Source of the DNA: Dehalococcoidia bacterium
Lineage (GTDB): Bacteria > Chloroflexota > Dehalococcoidia > UBA6926
DNA length: 5,066 nucleotides
Direction of reading: 5' to 3'
Assembly (NCBI GenBank): GCA_030754805.1
Contig: JASLZO010000098.1
Span: 1 to 5,066 of the forward strand
The translations under genes and the position numbers were made by a program. Within the stretch, counting starts at the first letter, position 1; every line of letters starts with the position of its first letter. This document shows positions 1 through 5,066 of the stretch, in pieces. The notes under the pieces are model-generated. The model worked only from the letters and a program-made list of their open reading frames with translations, was not told the origin of the DNA and did no database searches.

Positions 1-69
1 GGTCCCCGCATGCTGGTTACATTTTTGCTGCAGTGCGGACTCGCGTCGACGGGTAGCTTTCGGGAGGCG

Positions 70-846
70 TCACCGACCCTGCCAATCGGGCGACCGTCGT
101 TCAACTTGGGCGCGGATTCCCTCGTCATGGTCCGCTGACGCGTTCACCGTTCTCGACAAGCGGTTGAACTCTCGCCAGGCCTTCACCTCTCGGAACTCCT
201 GCTGAGTATCCCAGGTCCGCTTGATGGCCTGGATCACGAGTGGGGCGTTCTCCCCGACTTCGTCCGCGAGCGCGCGGGCGGCGGCAGGCAGGTCTCCGAG
301 TGGAACGACGTCATTGACGAGGCCCGCCCGCTGGGCATCGTCCGCAGTAATCGCTTTGCCGGTGTAGAGGGCGCGGGCGGCGATGACGGAGGGCGCCTGC
401 ATCCAGAAGTCGTGAAGCGCACCGGGCATCATGCCCATGCGGACCAGCGGATAGCCGATAGTGGCATTCTCCGACATGATGCGGAGGTCGCACTGCATGA
501 CGATGGCGGCCCCCATCCCGAGCGCGTAGCCGTTGATGGCAGCGATGAGAGGCTTTCCGAGGTCGTACTCACGCGGGCAGATGCTGCCGCTCGCCTCATC
601 CGGCGACCGGCCTTCGAACTCCGGCGGAAGCCCGTCCCCCCTCCGTAAGTCCATGCCTGCGCAGAACGAACGCTCTCCCGCACCCGTGACGATCCCGACG
701 ATGACGCGGTCGTCTTCGCGGAATCGGACCCAGGCGTCGTGGAGCGCGAACTGTGCCGCAAGCGAGAGTGCGTTCAGCTTCTCGGGGCGGTTAATCGTAA
801 TCGTCGCGACCTTCCCGTCGACTTCGTAGAGGACCTCGGACGCCAT
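70..846 (-). CDS. Crotonase-fold protein (enoyl-CoA hydratase/isomerase superfamily), reaction unknown
   Basis: This 258-residue protein has the usual length of a single-domain crotonase. It shows the family landmarks in order: an N-terminal strand with INRPEKLNALS (18-28), the first oxyanion-hole segment SFCAGMDL (60-67), the second at NGYALGMGAAIVMQCD (105-120), and TGKAITADDAQRAGLVNDVVP (162-182). The fold binds acyl-CoA thioesters and stabilises an enolate through two backbone amides. Against mammalian mitochondrial enoyl-CoA hydratase, the two catalytic glutamates (Glu144 in GGGCELA, Glu164 in QPEI) fall on Ala114 and Leu134 here. Simple 2-enoyl-CoA hydration is therefore doubtful, and isomerase, hydrolase or another crotonase chemistry is possible. 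The ATG start (complement of 844-846) has a GGGGG ribosome-binding-like run six bases upstream (853-857). The stop is TGA. It is divergent from the NmrA-like gene and no pathway partner is visible. The family call is firm; the substrate is unknown. Confidence 0.93.
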   Translation of the reverse strand: MASEVLYEVDGKVATITINRPEKLNALSLAAQFALHDAWVRFREDDRVIVGIVTGAGERSFCAGMDLRRGDGLPPEFEGRSPDEASGSICPREYDLGKPLIAAINGYALGMGAAIVMQCDLRIMSENATIGYPLVRMGMMPGALHDFWMQAPSVIAARALYTGKAITADDAQRAGLVNDVVPLGDLPAAARALADEVGENAPLVIQAIKRTWDTQQEFREVKAWREFNRLSRTVNASADHDEGIRAQVERRSPDWQGR

Positions 847-879
847 TTCGAACCCCCGGTCTGATGGTTGAAGTGCCCA

Positions 880-889
880 TGATCGATCA
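880..889. promoter_or_regulatory. Perfect 10-bp palindrome in the divergent intergenic region; possible operator
   Basis: TGATCGATCA is a perfect palindrome in the 110-bp gap between the two divergent starts (846 on minus, 957 on plus). It lies between a weak -35-like TTGAAG (868-873) and a weak -10-like TCGGAT (891-896), with a 17-bp spacer on the plus strand, so a repressor there could affect the plus-strand gene. The flanks do not extend the symmetry, and a site this short made of GATC units can arise by chance. No strong promoter is visible on either strand in this gap. Confidence 0.2.
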
Positions 890-940
890 CTCGGATCGCA
901 CCACGATGATACCGTCGAAGAGCCAAGATTGGGAGAACCG

Positions 941-946
941 AGGGGG
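941..946 (+). promoter_or_regulatory. Ribosome binding site deciding the NmrA-like gene start
   Basis: AGGGGG lies ten bases upstream of the ATG at 957, with another purine-rich GGGAGA at 931-936. The reading frame is open back to an ATG at 864, but no Shine-Dalgarno-like sequence precedes that codon. The extra 31 residues also do not resemble the start of a Rossmann-fold protein. The site therefore supports 957 as the start. Confidence 0.6.
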
Positions 947-956
947 ACGAGACCAT

Positions 957-1880
957 ATGACGACGGCGCCGACCGGCCAACGGACGATCCTGGTGACTGG
1001 GGCGACAGGACGACAGGGTGGAGCGGTCATCGACGCGCTGCTCGACGCTGGTGGAAGCGGCTGGCAGGCGCGGGCGCTGACCCGCGATGCGACCAGCGAG
1101 AAGGCTCAGGAACTTCTCAAACGCGGCGTGGAGGTAGTGACGGGCGACCAGGAGGACGTACCGTCGCTGGACCGCGCGGTCGCGGGCGTCCATGGAGTGT
1201 TCTCGATCCAGCTCGCCATGGATTTCGAGGCCGAGAACCGGCAGGCGCGCAATCTGGCCGACGCAGCGAAACGGGCCGGGGTCTCCCACATCGTCGCGAC
1301 GCTCGCGGCCGGCGCCGGGATGGAGGGTACGGATCTCGAACGATTCGCGTCGAAGCGAAGGATCGCCGACTACCTGAAGGACCTGGGCGTCCCGGTCACG
1401 ATCCTTCGGCCCACAGGATTCATGGAGAATTTTCTGGAGAGCCGCAGGCAGATCCTCACAGGAACCCTGACCGGCGTGACCGCCGCAGAAACAGTGAACT
1501 GGTACATCGCAGTCGGCGATATCGGGGCGTTCGCCGCAGCCGCGTTCGCGGCACCGAGCGACTTTATCGGAGCCGAGATCGACCTCGCGGGCGACGAGTT
1601 GTCAGGCAGCGAGTTGGCCGAGGTGTTCTCCCGGGTTATAGGCCGGACCGTGGAATACCGGCAGCCGCCCCACGAGGAGATGGAGCAAACGTTCCCGGCG
1701 GAACGGGTGGCGCTGTATGACTGGTACGACCGAGTTGGCTACCGGTTGGACGTCGCAGATCTCCGGGCCCGTTGGCCCAAGCCGGCGTTGATGACGCTGG
1801 AGGACTGGCTTCGATCTCCAGCCTGGGCCTCGGCCACGGTAGATACAAAAGGATTGACAATGCCGCGACCGCCTAAGTAG
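957..1880 (+). CDS. NmrA-like family NAD(P)-binding protein (atypical short-chain dehydrogenase)
   Basis: The 307-residue product begins nine residues before a classical Rossmann strand. ILVTGATGRQGG (11-22) is the glycine-rich dinucleotide loop in the GxxGxxG form typical of NmrA/HSCARG-type proteins. ARALTRD (38-44) follows the second strand, and its Arg43 sits where NADP-preferring members contact the 2'-phosphate. GVEVVTGDQED (57-67) and AVAGVHGVFSIQ (74-85) are also typical. FASKRRIADYLKDLGVPVTILRPTGFMENF (130-159) matches the family segment with a conserved lysine (Lys133) and the RPxxFMENF motif. The YxxxK pair of active short-chain dehydrogenases is not seen: the position four residues before Lys133 is Arg129. 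Known relatives include redox-sensing regulators and quinone or isoflavone reductase-like enzymes, so function cannot be fixed from sequence. The start at 957 is chosen on its ribosome binding site. It is divergent from the crotonase gene. The stop is TAG. Confidence 0.9.
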   Translation: MTTAPTGQRTILVTGATGRQGGAVIDALLDAGGSGWQARALTRDATSEKAQELLKRGVEVVTGDQEDVPSLDRAVAGVHGVFSIQLAMDFEAENRQARNLADAAKRAGVSHIVATLAAGAGMEGTDLERFASKRRIADYLKDLGVPVTILRPTGFMENFLESRRQILTGTLTGVTAAETVNWYIAVGDIGAFAAAAFAAPSDFIGAEIDLAGDELSGSELAEVFSRVIGRTVEYRQPPHEEMEQTFPAERVALYDWYDRVGYRLDVADLRARWPKPALMTLEDWLRSPAWASATVDTKGLTMPRPPK

Positions 1881-1922
1881 GCGCCCAGGAGACGGGTTAC
1901 TGGCGGGTTGCAGGGAGGTTGT

Positions 1923-1951
1923 TTGACACCCCTACCCACCATTCGTAATCT
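1923..1951 (+). promoter_or_regulatory. Sigma70-type promoter, probably driving the dGTPase-dnaG operon
   Basis: A perfect -35 hexamer TTGACA (1923-1928) is followed after exactly 17 bp by TAATCT (1946-1951). The latter keeps the most important -10 bases, namely the first T, the A next to it and the last T. Transcription would start near 1958. It sits in the only sizeable plus-strand gap before the dGTPase-dnaG pair and in locally AT-rich DNA, as expected for a promoter. Two more TTGACA hexamers at 1854-1859 and 1966-1971 have no matching -10 at proper spacing. Confidence 0.6.
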
Positions 1952-1957
1952 GTGATT

Positions 1958-1987
1958 AGCACCCCTTGACAGGGGCTCTTTCTATTT
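1958..1987 (+). terminator. Small GC hairpin with pyrimidine/T-rich tail: weak terminator of the upstream gene or 5'-end stem-loop
   Basis: CCCC (1962-1965) can pair with GGGG (1972-1975) around a TTGACA loop. Alternatively, AGC (1958-1960) pairs with GCT (1975-1977) and CCC with GGG, with one bulged A. The stem is followed by CTCTTTCTATTTG, which is T-rich but not a clean U tract. For transcripts arriving from the NmrA-like gene this could act as a weak intrinsic terminator. For transcripts starting near 1958 it would form the very 5' end of the message. The stem is short, so confidence is low. Confidence 0.3.
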
Positions 1988-1989
1988 GT

Positions 1990-2024
1990 GCCAGACAAAA
2001 AAACTCCACATTTTCGTATCTGGC
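1990..2024 (+). promoter_or_regulatory. Possible leader hairpin upstream of the dGTPase ATG
   Basis: GCCAGA (1990-1995) is perfectly complementary to TCTGGC (2019-2024). Within the 23-nt loop, an A run (1997-2003) can pair with TTTT (2011-2014). This would be a stem-loop in the untranslated leader if translation starts at 2069, or it would span the first codons if translation starts at the GTG at 1988. No match to a riboswitch class that I know. Six bp can occur by chance. Confidence 0.25.
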
Positions 2025-2068
2025 CGACGGCTCCCGGGGCTAAGGTCCTGACTACGCCCACCCTGATA

Positions 2069-3151
2069 ATGCAGGACGACCAAATACGTTCTCACCTTGA
2101 ACATATCGAGGACCTAGTCCTTTCTCCTTACGCTCAGCGAAGCACGACCTCGCGCGGGCGCGTCCTCAACGAAGAACCATCGTTCATGCGGACGGCGTTC
2201 ATGCGCGACCGGGACCGTATCGTCCATTCGAAGGCGTTCCGGAGGCTGAAGCACAAGACGCAGGTGTTCATAAGCCCGATTGGCGACCACTACGTCACCC
2301 GACTCACGCATACGATCGAAGTTGCCCAGATCGCCCGGTCCATCAGCCGGGCGCTTCGTTTGAATGAGGACCTGACTGAGGCGATCGCGCTCGGTCACGA
2401 CCTCGGGCACACGCCGTTCGGGCACCTGGGCGAGGAGTTCCTGAACGAACGACTGCCAGGCGGGTACCGCCACGCGGAACAGAGCCTGCGCATCGTGGAG
2501 CGGCTGGAGAAGGACGGGGCCGGACTGAACCTGACGTGGGAGGTCCGCCAGGGGATGGTGAACCACTCGAAGGGGAGGCACGGGCTCCACGAGATTGCGG
2601 ATTCCGATGAGCCGCTTTCTTTAGAGGCGCAGGTGGTACGGATCAGCGATGCGATCGCGTACGTAAACCACGATCTGCTTGACGCGATCCGCGCCGGGGT
2701 GCTGACGGAACGGGACGTCCCGGCATCCGTGCAACGATTCCTGGGATCGAAACACTCGGAGCGACTGAACGCGCTGATCGGCGATGTCGTCGAGACCTCT
2801 TGGACGGCTTCTGGGGTCGATAAAGAGAGCGATGGGAGCGGACCTGCGATCCGGATGGGCGAGCAGATCGGTCGCGCGGCGTCCGAACTCCGCGACTTCC
2901 TGTTCGATCGCCTGTACGAACGCCCGAACGATGCGAGTGCTGACGCGCGGAAGACCCTCGATCACCTGTGGACGACGATCATGGCCGACCCGGACCTGAT
3001 ACCCGAGGGATACGCGGAGGCGGGGGCCTCTTCCGAGCGACGGGCTGCCGACTATCTGAGTGGAATGACGGACGGGTTCGCGGAACGGACCGTGGCCGAC
3101 CTACGGAACGGGATCCGACCGAGGGCCGAACTGCTGGGAGCAACCGGCTGA
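2069..3151 (+). CDS. dgt: dGTP triphosphohydrolase-like protein (HD superfamily)
   Basis: Family members hydrolyse dGTP or other dNTPs to the nucleoside plus triphosphate in the cytosol. From the ATG at 2069 the protein has 360 residues, typical of the short dGTPase-like class. Landmarks are LSPYAQRS (18-25), FMRDRDRIVHSKAFRRLKHK (44-63), and the HD metal ligands His81, His110-Asp111 and Asp194. His119 and Glu122 occupy the places of the catalytic His126/Glu129 of E. coli Dgt. ISDAIAYVNHD (192-202) and DYLSGMTD (328-335) complete the set. The frame is open from a GTG at 1988, which would add 27 residues. I prefer 2069 because family members usually have about 20 residues before the SPYA motif. 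Against this, no good Shine-Dalgarno precedes 2069, while AGGGG (1971-1975) lies twelve bases before the GTG. The gene overlaps the dnaG start by one base. Substrate specificity (dGTP versus mixed dNTPs) cannot be read from sequence. Confidence 0.93.
   Translation: MQDDQIRSHLEHIEDLVLSPYAQRSTTSRGRVLNEEPSFMRTAFMRDRDRIVHSKAFRRLKHKTQVFISPIGDHYVTRLTHTIEVAQIARSISRALRLNEDLTEAIALGHDLGHTPFGHLGEEFLNERLPGGYRHAEQSLRIVERLEKDGAGLNLTWEVRQGMVNHSKGRHGLHEIADSDEPLSLEAQVVRISDAIAYVNHDLLDAIRAGVLTERDVPASVQRFLGSKHSERLNALIGDVVETSWTASGVDKESDGSGPAIRMGEQIGRAASELRDFLFDRLYERPNDASADARKTLDHLWTTIMADPDLIPEGYAEAGASSERRAADYLSGMTDGFAERTVADLRNGIRPRAELLGATG
3136..3140 (+). promoter_or_regulatory. Ribosome binding site of dnaG inside the dgt 3' end
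   Basis: GGGAG lies ten bases before the ATG at 3151, within the last codons of the dGTPase gene. Together with the TGATG stop-start overlap (3149-3153), it supports this start and translational coupling of the two genes. Confidence 0.55.
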
Positions 3152-5066
3152 TGACCATCGTCGACGACGTCAAGGCGCGAACCGACCTGGTCGAGTTGAT
3201 CTCATCGTACCTCCCGCTGAAAAAGACGGGGAAGAATTTCACGGCGCGGTGCCCGTTCCATACGGAGAAAACGCCGTCGTTCTTCGTGTACCCCGAACGG
3301 GAGACGTGGCGGTGCTTCGGACAGTGCGGAACCGGCGGGGACGCGTTCGCGTTCGTGCAGAAGGCGGACAACCTGACGTTCGGCGACGCGTTGCGGAAAC
3401 TGGGCGAGTTGGCGGGCGTGACGGTCGAGGCTCCCCGTCCACGCAACGAGGAGAAAGAGAAGCAGCGCGAGCGAGCGGGCACCCTGCTGGATGCGGCGGC
3501 CGACTACTTCCACCGAATCCTCGTGTTCTCACCGGCGGGGGAGGAGACGCGGCGTTACCTGACGTCCAGGGGTGTAACCGAGTCCACGATCAACAACTTC
3601 CGGCTGGGCCTGAGCCCGAACGGCCGAGAGGTGTTGAAGCACCACCTACGCGACCTGGGCTACTCCGAGGAGGACATGCTCACCGCGGGCATGCTGATCA
3701 AGCGAGACGAGGAAGAATCGGAGCCGTACGACCGGTTCCGCAACCGCCTGATGTTCCCGATCACGGACCACCAGGGCGTCATGGTGGGCTTCGGCGCACG
3801 AGCGCTGGACGCGAACACGAAACCCAAGTACCTGAACTCTCCGCAGACGCCGTTCTTCGACAAGAGCGGCATTCTTTTTGCCCTCGACCGCGCGATGGAG
3901 ACGATCCGTTCTACGGGTCGGGTCGTGTTCGTCGAGGGATATATGGACGCGGTCCATGCCCACCAGGCCGGATTCACGGACGTGGTCGCAGTGATGGGGA
4001 CGTCGCTGACCGAACGGCAGGTGAACCTGGTCCGACGGACGGCGAAGATCTACTCGCTGGCGATGGATCCCGATGCGGCCGGTGAGGAAGCGACGCGGCG
4101 CAGCCTCGAGGGCGCGTGGCAGCTATTTCAACGGATCGTGGTGCGCGTGCCAGGGAGCGGGCCGGTGGCGATCCGCCAGGAGACGCCCGACCTGCGCATC
4201 GTTCCACTCCCCAATGGGAAGGATCCCGACGACATGATCCGCTCCGACCGGGACGACTGGGAACGACGCGTCGGTGAGGCCAAGCCAATCCTGGACTATC
4301 TGATCGCATGGGAGGCGTCCCGCGAAGACGCATCTTCGAACTCAGGGAAGCTGGCGGTCGCGGACCGGATCTTCCCGTTGATCTCCGCATTGGAGAACCC
4401 ATTCGAGCAGGACGCGGCGTACTCGAAGCTGTCTTCGGCCCTGAGCGTCGAGCCGAGCGCGCTCGAGGCCGCGGTGGGCCGCCCGGCACGACTCCGCCCG
4501 CGGAGGGCACGACAGGTCGTCCAGCCATCGCCCACCCCCGAGGCGGCTCATTCCACGGCACCCATCGAGCCCCAAAAGGGGGAACCGGTCGAGGACCATC
4601 TGCTCGGCCTAGTTCTGACTCGGACGGACGAGGCCTGGAAGGTCTGGGGCGAGCAACAGATCCCGACAGTACCGGTGGACTGTTTCCACGACCCACAGAA
4701 CGCCGAACTTTGGGGCGTGCTGACCGGAGGCGACGTGGTGATGGAAGCAGAAGCGCTGGTCAGCGCGCACTCGGAGCGCCTACGGGCCGCCGTCACGATG
4801 CCGCTGGATCTCCGAGAGCTGGCTCGCGCGCTTGGCGACCTGGCCAGCCGGCTACTGGAGCGACGGTTGAAAGAGCAGGAGTTGGAGGCGGCGCTGGCGG
4901 TGGCGGGGGAGTCTGACTCCACGGAAGATGGCTCCGCTGAAGACGGGTCCAGGGACGATCGCGAGCCGAAGCAGCCAGACGGGCGGATCCCACTGGAGGA
5001 GAGCACACGACAGCAGTTCGTCGATCGGACTGAGAGCCTCCGGGAGCTGCAGCGCAGCCGACCAGG
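3151..5066 (+). CDS. dnaG: DNA primase DnaG (3' end cut by the window)
   Basis: DnaG makes the short RNA primers for replication and works with the replicative helicase DnaB. The frame stays open for 638 codons to the window edge. The N-terminal zinc-binding domain has Cys34-x2-His37 and Cys55-x3-Cys59 (CPFHTEKTPSF, WRCFGQCGTGGDAF). The catalytic core has YDRFRNRLMFPI (193-204), KYLNSPQTPFFDKS (226-239), the TOPRIM glutamate motif EGYMD (262-266), GTSLTERQ and the metal motif DPDAAG (Asp306, Asp308). LPNGKDPDDMIR (353-364) follows. Compared with E. coli DnaG, about 16 extra residues lie between the DPDAAG helix and this motif. A proline/arginine-rich linker (about 445-480) leads to a C-terminal helical region beginning EDHLLGLVL, the expected DnaB-interaction region. 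Residues about 587-610 form an acidic, probably disordered stretch. E. coli DnaG has 581 residues, so this protein is already longer and probably ends soon after the edge. It overlaps the dGTPase stop and is probably co-transcribed with it. Confidence 0.97.
   Translation, partial: MTIVDDVKARTDLVELISSYLPLKKTGKNFTARCPFHTEKTPSFFVYPERETWRCFGQCGTGGDAFAFVQKADNLTFGDALRKLGELAGVTVEAPRPRNEEKEKQRERAGTLLDAAADYFHRILVFSPAGEETRRYLTSRGVTESTINNFRLGLSPNGREVLKHHLRDLGYSEEDMLTAGMLIKRDEEESEPYDRFRNRLMFPITDHQGVMVGFGARALDANTKPKYLNSPQTPFFDKSGILFALDRAMETIRSTGRVVFVEGYMDAVHAHQAGFTDVVAVMGTSLTERQVNLVRRTAKIYSLAMDPDAAGEEATRRSLEGAWQLFQRIVVRVPGSGPVAIRQETPDLRIVPLPNGKDPDDMIRSDRDDWERRVGEAKPILDYLIAWEASREDASSNSGKLAVADRIFPLISALENPFEQDAAYSKLSSALSVEPSALEAAVGRPARLRPRRARQVVQPSPTPEAAHSTAPIEPQKGEPVEDHLLGLVLTRTDEAWKVWGEQQIPTVPVDCFHDPQNAELWGVLTGGDVVMEAEALVSAHSERLRAAVTMPLDLRELARALGDLASRLLERRLKEQELEAALAVAGESDSTEDGSAEDGSRDDREPKQPDGRIPLEESTRQQFVDRTESLRELQRSRP

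Noticed and set aside
1..69. Possible 3' end of a plus-strand gene, open from base 3 to a TAG at 54-56, and a second open frame from base 1 to 138
   Set aside because: Too short to recognise (about 17 and 45 codons), no family motif, and the longer one runs antisense into the crotonase gene. No clear terminator for the crotonase gene is seen here either.
864..956. N-terminal extension of the NmrA-like protein from an ATG at 864
   Set aside because: No ribosome binding site before 864, the extra residues look non-conserved, and a good AGGGGG precedes the ATG at 957.
929..1720. Long 263-codon open frame on the plus strand
   Set aside because: Out-of-frame shadow of the NmrA-like gene in GC-rich DNA. 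The Arg/Gly/Pro-rich translation has no recognisable domain.
1881..1915. Hairpin CGC(C)CAG with CTGGCG just after the NmrA-like stop, as a terminator
   Set aside because: Six pairs with a bulge, an 11-nt loop and no following T tract; not convincing as an intrinsic terminator.
1894..1919. G-run cluster (GGG, GGG, GGG, GG) as a G-quadruplex
   Set aside because: The fourth run has only two G and the first loop is long; a weak match likely by composition.
1951..1963. TGTGATTAGCAC as a CRP-like site
   Set aside because: Only the left half resembles TGTGA, the right half lacks TCACA, and no evidence supports a CRP regulator here.
3249..4085. 278-codon open frame on the plus strand
   Set aside because: Shadow of dnaG. 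The real frame carries the full set of primase motifs, and this one is Arg/Gly-rich with no domain.
4308..4916. Open frames on both strands over the 3' half of dnaG (for example 4308-4916 plus, 3974-4696 minus)
   Set aside because: Low-complexity Arg/Pro/Gly/Ser translations typical of GC-rich antisense or shifted frames, with dnaG unbroken through the region.
1..5066. CRISPR array, insertion sequence, toxin-antitoxin, defence or phage genes
   Set aside because: No spaced direct repeats, no terminal inverted repeats or transposase motifs, and all long coding frames are accounted for by four recognisable families.

Overview
The window is GC-rich, densely coding bacterial chromosomal DNA carrying four protein genes. 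The best lineage clue is the DNA primase. It has a CFGQCGTGGD-type zinc finger (Cys-x3-Cys in the second half), a DPDAAG metal motif, and an extra segment before the LPNGKDPDDMIR stretch. From memory this combination fits Chloroflexota primases, such as the Dehalococcoidia/SAR202 side, but that assignment is inference and not a database result.

Layout. Positions 70-846 (minus strand) encode a 258-residue crotonase-fold (enoyl-CoA hydratase/isomerase superfamily) protein. A divergent intergenic region of about 110 bp follows. Positions 957-1880 (plus strand) encode a 307-residue NmrA-like NAD(P)-binding protein. A relatively AT-rich gap (1881 to about 2068) holds a good sigma70-type promoter and two possible RNA hairpins. 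Next comes a dGTP triphosphohydrolase-like HD-domain protein (2069-3151; a GTG at 1988 is an alternative start). Its stop codon overlaps the start of dnaG, which runs from 3151 off the right edge of the window.

How the genes relate. The dGTPase and primase form a translationally coupled pair (TGATG overlap), probably transcribed from the promoter at 1923-1951. One enzyme tunes dNTP pools and the other makes replication primers, so this is a replication/nucleotide-maintenance operon. The crotonase and the NmrA-like gene are divergently transcribed and have no obvious link to replication; they look like ordinary metabolic accessory genes.

I found no mobile element, CRISPR array, tRNA, rRNA or phage gene, and nothing that looks like an undescribed multi-gene system. 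The points most worth following are a crotonase that appears to lack both classical hydratase glutamates, the structured leader and uncertain start of the dGTPase gene, and lineage-type sequence variations in the primase.
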